64,000 bases of DNA. It comes from Methanomethylophilus sp963643445 (GTDB lineage: Archaea > Thermoplasmatota > Thermoplasmata > Methanomassiliicoccales > Methanomethylophilaceae). The position numbers and the translations under genes are program-made. Within the stretch, counting starts at the first letter, position 1; every line of letters begins with the position of its first letter. Location: assembly GCA_963643445.1 (NCBI GenBank), contig CAVIJO010000003.1, positions 1 through 64,000 on the forward strand, given 5' to 3'. Under the pieces are notes generated by a model, which was not told where the DNA came from, searched no databases, and was given only the letters and a program-made list of their open reading frames with translations. Shown here piece by piece: positions 42,961 to 52,226 of the stretch.

Positions 42961-43200
42961 TTATTCGGGCTTTCTGATCTCCGCCGTGCCGCTGTCGAGG
43001 AAATCATTCCAGAGTTTGAGGGTCTCCTGTGCCTCATCCTCATCCATGACCTCGATGGCGAAACCGGCGTGGACGACGACCCATTGGCCGACATCCGCCT
43101 CGACCATCGAGATGTTGGCGGTCTTCTTGGATCCTCCGAAGTCGATGTACGCCTCGTCGCCGTCTATCGCCACAATCTTTCCGGGGATTGCTAAGCACAT
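42961..43200 (-). CDS. hypC: Hydrogenase maturation factor HypC
   Basis: A 79-residue HypC/HupF chaperone: MCLAIPGKIVAI start with the essential Cys2, then ISMVEADVGQWVVVHAGFAIEVMDEDEA. It carries the Fe(CN)2CO unit with HypD to [NiFe]-hydrogenase. ATG 43200 has GGAGTGA 5 nt upstream, and Cys2 requires this start. The other hyp genes are not in the window. Confidence 0.95.
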   Translation of the reverse strand: MCLAIPGKIVAIDGDEAYIDFGGSKKTANISMVEADVGQWVVVHAGFAIEVMDEDEAQETLKLWNDFLDSGTAEIRKPE

Positions 43201-43205
43201 CCGAA

Positions 43206-43577
43206 TCACTCCGACATGATCTTGATAATCGCTTCCGCGGGCTGTCCGTCCGTCGCTTCGAGTGCGGCGATTGCGGCATCCCTGTCGCAGTTGGTCTGGG
43301 ACATCACGAGTTCTATGTCTTCGGCAGGGAACGACGGTCCTGCGGGCGCTCCGCCGGCTGCACCGGGGGCCATTTCGGTTTCGGTTCCTGAAATCTGGTA
43401 GCTTTTGCTGCCTCTCATGTCCACGCAGACGACCTCGGCGTTCGTGATGACGATGTCCTTGTCCTTGGTCCTGATGATGACTTCTGTGACGCCGTCTATG
43501 GTGTTCTGTTTGATACCCATGGAACGCATTGCGCGCTGCATCTGACGGGGATTCACTCCTCTCATTCCGCCTGCCAT
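43206..43577 (-). CDS. nac: Nascent polypeptide-associated complex protein (archaeal alpha-NAC)
   Basis: 123 residues: the NAC domain (MRSMGIKQNTIDGVTEVIIRT, about 17-70) and a C-terminal UBA domain (DIELVMSQTNCDRDAAIAALEATDG, about 87-120) joined by a Gly/Ala/Pro linker. Archaeal NAC forms a homodimer at the ribosome exit. hypC starts 5 bp after its stop. Confidence 0.94.
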   Translation of the reverse strand: MAGGMRGVNPRQMQRAMRSMGIKQNTIDGVTEVIIRTKDKDIVITNAEVVCVDMRGSKSYQISGTETEMAPGAAGGAPAGPSFPAEDIELVMSQTNCDRDAAIAALEATDGQPAEAIIKIMSE

Positions 43578-43624
43578 AATACCACTTCGATATCTTCCAA
43601 CGATATTAACGATTGGGTCGGAAT

Positions 43625-44791
43625 TCAGAGGTTCTTCCTCGCTTCAGCGACGAGGGCCGCGAGCAGGTCCCCGCCCTTGGACGGGTCGGATATCCCTCCC
43701 TGGGCGAAATCCGTCTTCCCTCCGCCCCTTCCGCCGAAGGCCCCGAGTCCCGCCTGGAGGACGGCCCTGCAGTCGATCTTCGGGTTTCCGGATGCGACTA
43801 TCGCCGAGACCGTGCCGGACACGGAGACGAGGACCGCCGTCCTCCCTTCGGCCTTGGCCTTCTCGGCAGCCTCGGACAGAACCTTCCTGTCGGCGCATGC
43901 GAACAGTCCCGAACATATGTCCGAGTCTCCGGACAGCATCTCGGAGGTCTGCCATTTCGACACCGTCCTGCCGGCTTCCGACATATGTGCCAGATCATCT
44001 TTCATATTGGACACCGTCTTGACGACGTCCTCGGGTTTGCTCCCGGTCTCCTCGATAATCCTGAGGCAGGGGTTCGCCAGTGCCATGGCCGCATCCTGCG
44101 CCTCCTCTCCTACCTTGAAATGGATCGCGACGCCGTCCTTCCCGGCGGACACCTTCCTGTCGACGAACAGCATACCCAGCTCCCCCGTCTCCATGACGTG
44201 GACGCCGCTGCATGCGGACAAATCTATATCTCCGATCGATACGACGGTAATCTCTTCATCCTCGCCGATCCTGTCCAGCTTTATCCTCACGTTTTCGAGT
44301 TCTGGGTCATCCCTGCTCATCACGGTCTTCCTGACCGGGAGATTGTCCCTTATGGCTTTGTTCGCGAATTTCAGGGCGGCATCGATCTTCTCCCACGGCA
44401 CGTCGTGGTTGACTATGACATACTTCTCGTCTGGACCGATGAATATCTTGGTGATGGCGAGTTCCGGGTCCTGCCTCTTCAGGGAACAGAACAGGAGGTG
44501 TTCTCCCGTATGTCCCATCATGAGACCGAAACGTCTGTCCCAGTCGACGCTGCACCAGACGCGCATACCGGGTTTGAAATCATTGCCCGGAACCCTGTGG
44601 ACGATCTCCTTGCCCTTGTAGCAGACCTCCGTGACGGGGAGTCCGTTGATGGTTCCGGTGTCGCACACCTGCCCTCCGCCGCCCGGGTAGAATGCGGTGC
44701 AGTCCAATACGACCTCGTCCCCTTCCGCCGAGACGATGCCCGCCTCGAACTCCGACATGTATCCGTCGTGCCTGAATACTTCGTCTGCCAT
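43625..44791 (-). CDS. alaX: Alanyl-tRNA editing protein AlaX (long form)
   Basis: A 388-residue free-standing editing enzyme that hydrolyses mischarged Ser- or Gly-tRNA-Ala. It carries the GGGGQVCDTG loop, zinc ligands HTGEH and CSGVH, and a C-terminal DHHA1 domain (about 260-388, GGRGGGKTDFAQGG). The frame extends to 44926, but a TATA element at about 44818-44826 and family alignment give ATG 44791. A CTGGCACAT word lies inside at 43985-43993. Confidence 0.93.
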   Translation of the reverse strand: MADEVFRHDGYMSEFEAGIVSAEGDEVVLDCTAFYPGGGGQVCDTGTINGLPVTEVCYKGKEIVHRVPGNDFKPGMRVWCSVDWDRRFGLMMGHTGEHLLFCSLKRQDPELAITKIFIGPDEKYVIVNHDVPWEKIDAALKFANKAIRDNLPVRKTVMSRDDPELENVRIKLDRIGEDEEITVVSIGDIDLSACSGVHVMETGELGMLFVDRKVSAGKDGVAIHFKVGEEAQDAAMALANPCLRIIEETGSKPEDVVKTVSNMKDDLAHMSEAGRTVSKWQTSEMLSGDSDICSGLFACADRKVLSEAAEKAKAEGRTAVLVSVSGTVSAIVASGNPKIDCRAVLQAGLGAFGGRGGGKTDFAQGGISDPSKGGDLLAALVAEARKNL

Positions 44792-44982
44792 GTTATCGTA
44801 CCCGTCAATGCCTACCGATAATATATTTTGACCTTTCCGCAGGGCGGGACGTGTGTACAAATGGGCGAAAATGTCCGCTGAAGACGAACAAATGTCTATC
44901 CGTTTCGGCGAACAATTATATCCCAATGACGGGATAGGGTCGATTGCTGGACCTGTTCGGTGCGGTGCGGAAGGAAAAGAAT

Positions 44983-45456
44983 ATGGCTGTTGCGAAGGAT
45001 TTCGATGAATTGGACAAACGCATAATCGAGATGATGTGCAGTTCCAGTCAGGGTTCCTACAGGCAGCTCGCCAAACAGATGGGCGTCCATCCGACCACCC
45101 TCATACAGCGTATCAAGAATCTGGAGTCCAGAGGCGTCATAAAGGGATACCGCGCGAAGGTGGACTACGTCGCAATGGGGTACGATTACAACGGACTCGT
45201 GCAGATCTACACCGACGACATCGAGAGTGTCGAGAACGCCCTCATGGACATCCCGGAGGTCGCTGCGGTGTACGACGTCACCGGCGAGGCCGATGTGGTC
45301 GTCTACCTCTGCTGTTTCGACAGGGAGCAGTTCTCCGCCGCCGTCAAGAAGATAAACACCCTCCCGGGCGTCGTTAAGACCAACACCTCGGTCATCCTCA
45401 ACGTCATCAAACCGGAAGGCGATTTCATACCCGTCATGACCGGCAGAAGCCAGTGA
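44983..45456 (+). CDS. Lrp/AsnC family regulator
   Basis: 157 residues: winged HTH with LAKQMGVHPTTLIQRIKNLESRGVI (about 28-52), then the ligand-binding RAM domain (VQIYTDDIESVENAL ... VTGEADVVVYL). The start ATG 44983 follows GGAAGG. A TATA element (aattatatcc, about 44910-44919) lies upstream, close to an ACAAATGTC word (44888-44896). The target is unknown; it is divergent from alaX. Confidence 0.88.
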   Translation: MAVAKDFDELDKRIIEMMCSSSQGSYRQLAKQMGVHPTTLIQRIKNLESRGVIKGYRAKVDYVAMGYDYNGLVQIYTDDIESVENALMDIPEVAAVYDVTGEADVVVYLCCFDREQFSAAVKKINTLPGVVKTNTSVILNVIKPEGDFIPVMTGRSQ

Positions 45457-45552
45457 TCCTGCGGGCGGCTCGCGTGCGTGTGCGTGCGTACCATTTTTAA
45501 ATATGAATTGAGCATAGCCAAATCCCAGTTATAATAAGATTGAGGCACCTCA

Positions 45553-47370
45553 ATGAGAAGAACGAATACTTGCGGAGAACTCAGGTCCTCCGATATCGGA
45601 AAAAAGGTCTGTCTCGAAGGTTGGGTAAGGTTCTCCAGGGACCACGGAGGGGTCGCTTTCATCGACCTCGCCGACAGGTACGGGATAACCCAGATCGTCT
45701 TCGACCCCGAGGATCTTCCTGCCGGGACCGACGCGGAGGAGATCCAGAAGACCATGGCCGCCTTCTCCCGCGAATCGTGCGTGCTCGTGGAGGGCACCGT
45801 CAGGGCGAGGGTCGAGGGCACCGCCGTGGAGTCCAACCCAACCGGCGAGATCGAGGTCCTCATCACCTATGCGGAACTCCTCGCCAAGTCCAAACTGCCC
45901 CCGTTCGAAATCGGAGATCAGAAGGAGGGGGTCCTTCCCGACGAGGACACCCGTATGAAATACAGGTACCTCGACCTCCGCAGGACGGACATGGTCCGTA
46001 CGATGGAGTTCAGGAGCAAACTCGTCCATCTCGCAAGAGTCTACCTGGAGTCCAAGGGATTCCTGGATATCGAGACCCCCATCCTCGGAAGGTCCACCCC
46101 CGAGGGGGCCAGGGACTACATCATCCCGTCCCGTGTCCACCCCGGCACCTTCTATGCCCTCCCCCAGTCCCCCCAGCAGTTCAAACAGATGCTCATGGTC
46201 GGCGGGATGGACCGCTACTATCAGGTGGCCAGATGCTTCCGCGACGAGGACTCCCGCAAGGACAGGCAGCCCGAGTTCACCCAGCTGGACATCGAGATGT
46301 CCTTCGTGGACAGCAAGGACATCCAGGATATGATCGAAGGAATGGTCGCCTACATATGGAAGGGACTCTACGGCACCGAGCTCAGGACCCCGTTCCCTCA
46401 CATCGGATACCGCGATGCCATGGAGAGGTTCGGCTCCGACAAGCCCGACATGAGGTATGGGCTCGAGTGGGTCAAACTCACCGACGTTGTCAGGGACGTC
46501 CCCTACAAGATCTTCCAGAGCATCCTCTCCGAGGGCGGTATCGTCGCCGGTATCTGCGTGAAGAAGGAATACGGGGAGGTAGGGAGGAACGAGGTCGACC
46601 GTTACATCCACTATGCCAAGAAAGTCGGGCTCGGAGGTCTCACATGGATGAGATGCGAGAACGGCGTCCTTACCAGCAACATCACCAAGTACTTCACCCC
46701 CGAGATCCTCGAGAACATCAAGAAGGCCCTCGGCGCGGAGGAGGGGGACCTCGTCTTCCTAATCGCAGGCCCCTGGAAGGCCACCTACGAGGGCGGAGGA
46801 TTCCTCAGGAAGAAGATCGCGGAGGATCTGGGTCTTGTTCCCGACAACGAGTTCATGTTCTTCTGGATGGATCAGAACCCTCTGTTCGAGATCGATCCCG
46901 TCTCCGGAAAGCACGATGCGTTCCACCACCCGTTCGTCCTTCCTCTCGGTGACATCGACGATCCCGGGTGCGGCGGAGCCAGTTTCGACCTCTGTCTGAA
47001 CGGAAACGAGCTCGGATCCGGTTCCGAGCGTATCCACACCGCAGAGATGCAGAGGGCCGTATTCCATAAGCTGGGTCTTACCGACGAGCAGATCGAGGCC
47101 AAGTTCGATTATTTCGTCGAGGCCCTCAGTTACGGAGCGCCTCCCCACGGAGGAATCGCCATCGGAATCGACAGGATCTGTGCGATTCTTCTCAACAAGG
47201 ACACCATCAGGGAGGTCATCGCCTTCCCCAAGAACAAGAAGGCAGTGTCCCTGCTGGACGGTTCCCCGTCGCCTGTGGACGATGATAAGCTTCAGGAGCT
47301 TCAGATCATCTCCCTTGCAGGCGACCTCGGCGTTGAGGATGCCGAAGAATTCAACCCCGATGCGGAGTAA
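45553..47370 (+). CDS. aspS: Bacterial-type aspartyl-tRNA synthetase, probably non-discriminating
   Basis: 605 residues, the length of bacterial AspRS; archaeal enzymes are about 430. Motif 2 RCFRDEDSRKDRQPEFTQLD, the GAD insertion domain (about residues 290-415) and motif 3 GIAIGIDRICAIL are visible. In the anticodon domain His31 (SRDHGG) and Gly81 match residues that I recall as permitting recognition of tRNA-Asn in Pseudomonas AspRS; discriminating enzymes have Leu and Lys. With gatCAB 1-4 kb downstream this supports two-step Asn-tRNA synthesis. Likely acquired from bacteria. Confidence 0.93.
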   Translation: MRRTNTCGELRSSDIGKKVCLEGWVRFSRDHGGVAFIDLADRYGITQIVFDPEDLPAGTDAEEIQKTMAAFSRESCVLVEGTVRARVEGTAVESNPTGEIEVLITYAELLAKSKLPPFEIGDQKEGVLPDEDTRMKYRYLDLRRTDMVRTMEFRSKLVHLARVYLESKGFLDIETPILGRSTPEGARDYIIPSRVHPGTFYALPQSPQQFKQMLMVGGMDRYYQVARCFRDEDSRKDRQPEFTQLDIEMSFVDSKDIQDMIEGMVAYIWKGLYGTELRTPFPHIGYRDAMERFGSDKPDMRYGLEWVKLTDVVRDVPYKIFQSILSEGGIVAGICVKKEYGEVGRNEVDRYIHYAKKVGLGGLTWMRCENGVLTSNITKYFTPEILENIKKALGAEEGDLVFLIAGPWKATYEGGGFLRKKIAEDLGLVPDNEFMFFWMDQNPLFEIDPVSGKHDAFHHPFVLPLGDIDDPGCGGASFDLCLNGNELGSGSERIHTAEMQRAVFHKLGLTDEQIEAKFDYFVEALSYGAPPHGGIAIGIDRICAILLNKDTIREVIAFPKNKKAVSLLDGSPSPVDDDKLQELQIISLAGDLGVEDAEEFNPDAE

Positions 47371-47381
47371 ACGCATTCCCG

Positions 47382-47425
47382 ACCCGGACGTCATCTCCGA
47401 CGTCTGGGTCTTTCATTTTTTATTT
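47382..47425 (+). terminator. aspS terminator
   Basis: ACCCGGACGTC (47382-47392), ATCTCC loop, GACGTCTGGGT (47399-47409) form an 11-bp stem with one G-T pair, then TTTC and ATTTTTTATTT. Confidence 0.8.
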
Positions 47426-47587
47426 CGATGTCAATCCTTCCGGAAACGGTCTGTCTTCACCAGGTTCGGGTCGGTGCCGGTTCCGGCCCGGTGGGCACGG
47501 GGCTCGACCAGATGTCACGTCTGTGTAACTTCATACCCAAAAGAAGTCCGAATCCGTGTATTTTTAAATATAGCCAGACGACATCGT

Positions 47588-47746
47588 ATGCACTTGAGCA
47601 TCGAGATTAAGAGAAAAGCCTACCTGGACAGGTTCCGTTCGGTATTCGGGGACCGTCTGGGAAAATCGTACGTGCTCTGTACCAAGGACATTCGTACCGA
47701 GGGAGATATCATCATGCTCCCGCTGTACATGGCGATGCTGCTTTGA
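47588..47746 (+). pseudogene. C-terminal fragment of DUF4143-type ATPase, or 52-residue derived ORF
   Basis: A 52-codon ORF: SIEIKRKAYLDRFRSVFGDR followed by LGKSYVLCTKDIRTEGDIIM and a PLYMAM ending. This resembles the very end of archaeal AAA ATPases with a DUF4143 tail (…DRFRERFGKRIG…VLH.KDL…G…LPLYM). The ATPase and nuclease-like parts are missing. A TATA-like tttttaaatata (47558-47569) lies about 24 bp upstream of the ATG, so the fragment could still be expressed. It overlaps the CbiX-like gene's 3' end by 35 bp (convergent). Confidence 0.5.
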
Positions 47747-48554
47747 TTCGGTTCCGTAGGCCGGGCCGTCGGAAAGCAGACTGCTCCTCGGGATTTTCGG
47801 ACCGAAGGGCCTCGGAAATCCTGTCCTTCAGAATATAAGTGATGTCGGGGTGCATTCCGATCTCCTCGCCGTATGTCAGGAACCTCCCGTTATCCAGAGG
47901 GAACGCAACCCCTCTTTCGTCAGGGATGCCCAGTTTGCCTGGTATGCCGATGCAGGTGCGGATTCCCGGGGATACGAACATCGGTACCGCAAGGATGTCG
48001 CAGTCTCCGGCGGTGAGTTCCTTCAGGGCGTTTTCCACGCTCGGTTCTCCGGATTCATCGTATGCGGCGAGTACTTCGTACCCGCGCTCCCTGAGGTATT
48101 CCGCATTCGTCTCGGCTTCTTTTTTCCCGGAGCTACGGAAAATCAGCAGGACTGAGGTCTTCCCAGGCGCCGCATTGTATCTGTCACAGGTCTGTACCAT
48201 GACCGTCCTCATCTTCTGATGGTCTCCGAATGTGCCGGTGAATACGATCTCGGCCTTCCTGCCGCCGTATTCGATGATGCCCTTGTCGGTGCCGGGGGCG
48301 AACCCGAGTTTCAAACGAACGGTCTTCCAGGCAAGGTGTCCGGGGGAGAAGAGCAGCGGGACGGCGACGATCCTCTCGATGCCGTCATCCATCATGCCGT
48401 GTACGGTCTCCTCGACGCCGGGGCCCATGAAGAGGTATGCGGTACGCACCCCGTACCCCGTCTGTGCCCGTATGCGTTCGGAATGCAGGGCCGCGGAATC
48501 GCGGCCTCCGGACCTTTCGGAACCATGCGCTATCAGCAGTACCGCTGTTTTCAT
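47712..48554 (-). CDS. CbiX-like sirohydrochlorin chelatase
   Basis: 280 residues with two related halves. The first carries LLIAHGSERSGGRDSA (catalytic-type His), VPLLFSPGHLAWKT; the second CDILAVPMFVSPGI and GEEIGMHPDITYIL. This is the long, two-domain CbiX type that inserts cobalt (B12) or, as CfbA, nickel (F430) into sirohydrochlorin. In a methanogen either role is possible. ATG 48554 is chosen; the GTG three codons upstream is an alternative. Confidence 0.75.
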   Translation of the reverse strand: MKTAVLLIAHGSERSGGRDSAALHSERIRAQTGYGVRTAYLFMGPGVEETVHGMMDDGIERIVAVPLLFSPGHLAWKTVRLKLGFAPGTDKGIIEYGGRKAEIVFTGTFGDHQKMRTVMVQTCDRYNAAPGKTSVLLIFRSSGKKEAETNAEYLRERGYEVLAAYDESGEPSVENALKELTAGDCDILAVPMFVSPGIRTCIGIPGKLGIPDERGVAFPLDNGRFLTYGEEIGMHPDITYILKDRISEALRSENPEEQSAFRRPGLRNRIKAASPCTAGA

Positions 48555-48586
48555 CGGCCGCACCCGGACGATCGGTTCGGGTCCCG

Positions 48587-49927
48587 TCAGAGACGGGACC
48601 CTATGATCCTTTCCACGGCCGCGACGATGTCCGCCGACGGATATTTTCCGCCGGAGTTCTTCATCACGTATCCGATGGCGCTGTTCGCAGCCTTCTTGTT
48701 TCCTTTGCCGTAGTCGCTGATGATCTGCGGATTCCTGTCGAGGAATTCGGTGATGAGTCTGTCGAGGTCCTCCGCACCTGCGGCGGCCGTTTCAGCATCC
48801 TCTCCGGTCATGACACTCTTAATCTCTATGCCGCATTCGGTGTCGGTGATGGCGCCGGAGGAGAATTTTCCGATGACCGTGAGGATGTCTTCCGCATTCC
48901 CGGATCTCTCCTCGAACTTCTTCCAGTTGGCGGTGACGGGTCCGATGACCCATCTGACCGCATTCTGGGTCCCGTAAGCGGATGCGGCCTTCTCGAAGAA
49001 CTGTGCCAGATTCACGGATGTGGATACCAGCTGCTTGGCCTTCTTCTCGTCTATACCGTACTGTGAGGACAGCCTCTTCGTCATCTTGGCGGGGGACTCC
49101 TTGATGGTGATGGAATCGGCCAGTTCCCTGATGCGGAATATTCCGAGGTCTGGTTCGTCGATGTAGCCGTAGTCCGCCTCGAACTCCTTCTTTCTGGCAC
49201 TGTAGGTTATGCCCCTGCTTTCGTCGAAGGCGCGGGTCTCCCTTTCTATCTTCCCGCCGGCCTTCAGGATCTTGATCTGTCTGATCATCTCGTAGCGGAG
49301 TGCGGTCTCGGCGTTCTTCAGGCCGGTGACGTTCTTCACCTCGCATCTCTCCTTCCCGACAGAGATGTTGCAGTCGCAGCGGATGCTCCTCTCCCCGTTC
49401 TCGGGCAGGTCGATGGTGTGCTTGATGTCGGCGATGAGCTGTGCCAGGAACTCCCTCGCCTCCTCGGGGGTGGCGAGGTCCGGCTCCGTGACGATCTCCG
49501 CCAGAGGCACGCCGGAACGGTTGTAGTCCACGAGGGATGACATGTCGGAGGTCCTCTTCGTCTTCCCGGGATCCTCCTCGAGGTGGATCCTGGTGATCCT
49601 GATGGGTTTCTTTCCGTTCAGATATACCATTCCGCCCTCTCCGATGGGGTGATCGTACTGTGTGATCTGGACACTCTTGCTCATGTCGGGGTAGAAGTAG
49701 GTCTTCCTGGAGAACCAGGTGGTGTCGGCGATTCTGCATCCGAGCATCTTGGCGAGCATGATCCCGTAGACGAGGACCTGTCTGTTGAGGACGGGCCTCG
49801 ATCCCGGCATGCCGAGGCATACGGGGCAGACGTGGGTGTTCGGCGCCTCCGCATCGGTGGTGGGGCAGGAGCAGAACATCTTGGATCTTGTGGGAAGCTG
49901 GACGTGGATCTCCAATCCGATCTTCAT
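48587..49927 (-). CDS. gatB: Asp/Glu-tRNA amidotransferase subunit B
   Basis: 446 residues. MKIGLEIHVQLPTRSKMFC, the cysteine-rich CSCPTTDAEAP and CPVCLGMPG, YFYPDMSKSVQITQ and LVDYNRSGVPLAEIVTEPD identify GatB; a tail domain (about 300-446) binds tRNA. ATG 49927 has GGAGGTGA upstream and overlaps the gatA stop by 4 bp. GatB activates Asp-tRNA-Asn or Glu-tRNA-Gln with ATP. Confidence 0.95.
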   Translation of the reverse strand: MKIGLEIHVQLPTRSKMFCSCPTTDAEAPNTHVCPVCLGMPGSRPVLNRQVLVYGIMLAKMLGCRIADTTWFSRKTYFYPDMSKSVQITQYDHPIGEGGMVYLNGKKPIRITRIHLEEDPGKTKRTSDMSSLVDYNRSGVPLAEIVTEPDLATPEEAREFLAQLIADIKHTIDLPENGERSIRCDCNISVGKERCEVKNVTGLKNAETALRYEMIRQIKILKAGGKIERETRAFDESRGITYSARKKEFEADYGYIDEPDLGIFRIRELADSITIKESPAKMTKRLSSQYGIDEKKAKQLVSTSVNLAQFFEKAASAYGTQNAVRWVIGPVTANWKKFEERSGNAEDILTVIGKFSSGAITDTECGIEIKSVMTGEDAETAAAGAEDLDRLITEFLDRNPQIISDYGKGNKKAANSAIGYVMKNSGGKYPSADIVAAVERIIGSRL

Positions 49928-51249
49928 ATCTTCACCTCCGCGTGCCTGACATCGAATCTTCCGTCCCATTCCTCTGCCATCGTGAGGAGGAGGTCCTCGC
50001 ACCAGTGGTCGGTCACGAACTGCATACCTATGGGCATGCCGTTCCCGTCGTATCCGCAGGGGCAGTTGAGGTGGGGCGTCCCGGCCAGGTTCGGCGGGAC
50101 GGTCAGGAAGTCCGCCTTGTAGTTCTCGACGGGGGTCATGGCGGTTATGTCCTCGAATTTCGGCGATACGAATGGCATCGTCGGGGTGAGGACGGCATCG
50201 TGCGCCGCGAACTGTTTCTTGTATGCATCTATGACGCCGAGCCTTACCTGGAGGGCCTTGGCGTAGTATCTGTCGCGGAACCCTTCCATTCTGGTGTAGG
50301 TTCCCAGGAGGATCCTCCTCTTGGCTTCGTCGCCGAAATATTTTGTTCTGAAACTCGTGAAATATCCGTCGAATCCGAGGGAGAGGTCCCCGTCCTGCTG
50401 TCCGTACCTCATCCCGCAGTATCTGGCGAGGTTGGTGGACGCTTCCGATGTGGCGAGGATGTAGTAGGCGGGCATGGCGTATTTCAGTTCGGGCATGTCG
50501 ACGTATTCTACGTCGATGTCCATGCTCTTCAGTTCCTCAAGCGCACTTTCGAAGGCCTTCAGGACGTCCGCGGAGATCCCTTCCACCGCTTCGCGGGGGA
50601 CTGCGACGGACTTCATCTTCCTGTGTCCGATTTCGAGTTCCGGCTGGACGCAGGACGTGGGGTCCCTGGGGTCCTTCCCGGCGATGACGGGGAGATACTC
50701 GGTGAGTTTGGCCGGATCCATGGCCAGCAGTCCGATCTTGTCGAGGGAGTTGCCGTAATCGATGAGGCCGTATCTCGACACCCTCCCGTAGGTGGGGACT
50801 ATCCCGTATGTGCCGCAGAAACTGGCGGGGCAGCATACGGATCCGCCGGTGGATACGCCGAGGGACACGTGGTCGTCCAGGACTGCGGCCGCGCATGCGG
50901 ACCCTCCCGACGAACCTCCGCAGGATCTGTCCAGGTCGAAGGGGTTCTTCGGCACCTCGAAGGCCGAGTTGGCGGAGAAGGTACCGAAACCGAACTCGTC
51001 CATGTTGGTCTTCCCGACGAGTTTCCCTCCGGCCTCCTTCATCTTGGCGATGGCCGTCGCATCGAACGCCGGACGGTATCCCTCGAGGATCTTCGATCCG
51101 GCGCACGTCTCGAATTCCTTCGATGTGAGGTTGTCTTTGGCGGAGAACAGGAATTTCGTATCGTCGGACCATTCCCCTCCGAAATCATGGAACATGCCGT
51201 AGACGGAGTTGATCTCCCTCAGTTTGGAAAAGGTGTCCCTGTCGCTCAT
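49924..51249 (-). CDS. gatA: Asp/Glu-tRNA amidotransferase subunit A
   Basis: A 441-residue amidase-signature enzyme that releases ammonia from glutamine for GatB. The Ser-cisSer-Lys triad is visible: Lys in FSAKDNLTS, Ser in STGGSV and the nucleophile region RSCGGSSGGSACA. It overlaps gatC by 4 bp. Confidence 0.95.
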   Translation of the reverse strand: MSDRDTFSKLREINSVYGMFHDFGGEWSDDTKFLFSAKDNLTSKEFETCAGSKILEGYRPAFDATAIAKMKEAGGKLVGKTNMDEFGFGTFSANSAFEVPKNPFDLDRSCGGSSGGSACAAAVLDDHVSLGVSTGGSVCCPASFCGTYGIVPTYGRVSRYGLIDYGNSLDKIGLLAMDPAKLTEYLPVIAGKDPRDPTSCVQPELEIGHRKMKSVAVPREAVEGISADVLKAFESALEELKSMDIDVEYVDMPELKYAMPAYYILATSEASTNLARYCGMRYGQQDGDLSLGFDGYFTSFRTKYFGDEAKRRILLGTYTRMEGFRDRYYAKALQVRLGVIDAYKKQFAAHDAVLTPTMPFVSPKFEDITAMTPVENYKADFLTVPPNLAGTPHLNCPCGYDGNGMPIGMQFVTDHWCEDLLLTMAEEWDGRFDVRHAEVKI

Positions 51250-51518
51250 ACCAGCTTGGGCCCCCTTATGTAGTTCTCGTAGGTCTTCATGTCTTTCAGG
51301 AGTTCCGCGGGATCTATGTCCTGCGAGGGGACGTCGTCCCTGAGCACGTCCGCAACCTCTATCGGATTGACGCCGACCCCTTCGTGCCCGGGGGCATCGT
51401 CCAGGAGCTCGAAGTATTCCAGGATCTCGGCGAGGTCCCTGCTGTACCTTTCCAGTTCATCATCCGTTAGATCGATGTGTGCGTTTTTTGCTACGTGCGC
51501 GACGACGGCTCTGTCCAT
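51246..51518 (-). CDS. gatC: Asp/Glu-tRNA amidotransferase subunit C
   Basis: A 90-residue linker protein of the GatCAB complex: VAKNAHIDLTDDELERYSRDLAEILEYFELLDD, then a Val-rich linker and DVLRDDVP. A TATA element (aatataatag, about 51546-51555) places transcription just upstream of ATG 51518, so this start is preferred over ATG 51539. Confidence 0.9.
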   Translation of the reverse strand: MDRAVVAHVAKNAHIDLTDDELERYSRDLAEILEYFELLDDAPGHEGVGVNPIEVADVLRDDVPSQDIDPAELLKDMKTYENYIRGPKLV

Positions 51519-51579
51519 ATTGAAGACCGGCGCACCCATCGGTTGCGCCTATTATATTGTTTACTGAAAAGAGAGACCT

Positions 51580-52140
51580 TTATTCCCCGTCCTTCCCGTT
51601 GTAGAATACGAGCCCGTAGAATGTGGCGAATCCGTCCTCGAAGCGGAAATCGATACTGTTGTTCTCGAGATATTCCATCAGCATGATGCCGTAGGCGCTC
51701 ACGGAGCAGATCCTCTTCTCCGGGAACCTGCATTCTTCCGGATATGTGCATCCTCCGCAGTAGTTACATCCGCCGTCCGCAAGGCACATGGCGGAATAGC
51801 CGTTCTCCTTCAGCAGTTCCCTGAAATCCCTCAGGAGGTTCTGCAGCTCCCCGGACATCTTCCTGAGTCCGTCCTGGTCCTTCACATCGACCGCGGCTCT
51901 GCGGAAGACAACGGCCGCACGGCCGTAGGATCTCACCTGTGCGATGCAGTCTCCCAGATTCCCGGTCCCGGGAGGACAGCCCCAGTTGGTCCCGTAGCAT
52001 CTGCATACGTTCTGTTCGCACAGTTTTCTGCATTTCCTCGCATCGGCGAGGGTTATCTCAGGAACGGCGATCTCCCTGAATGTGTAATCCGAAACGTTCC
52101 TGGCGCGTACAACCTGATCCCAAAGACCGTCGATCGGCAT
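51580..52140 (-). CDS. DUF2284 metal-binding protein
   Basis: 186 residues with Cys-rich stretches CRKLCEQNVCRCYGTNWGCPPG, CNYCGGCTYPEECRFPEKRICS, the layout of DUF2284, a predicted metal-binding family common in methanogens and anaerobes. No enzymatic activity is established. It is a single gene reading left, opposite to the TPR protein. Confidence 0.85.
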   Translation of the reverse strand: MPIDGLWDQVVRARNVSDYTFREIAVPEITLADARKCRKLCEQNVCRCYGTNWGCPPGTGNLGDCIAQVRSYGRAAVVFRRAAVDVKDQDGLRKMSGELQNLLRDFRELLKENGYSAMCLADGGCNYCGGCTYPEECRFPEKRICSVSAYGIMLMEYLENNSIDFRFEDGFATFYGLVFYNGKDGE

Positions 52141-52226
52141 AATTTAAGGAATCGTATCCGGACGTTATATTGATGTTGGACGGACCTGTTAAAAAGGTTT
52201 TAAAATGCTACGATAATGGGGTTGGT

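Noticed and set aside
45470..45493. GTGCG-type short tandem repeat (cgtgcgtgtgcgtgcgt)
   Set aside because: Only a few units, just upstream of the aspS promoter; too short to call a functional repeat.
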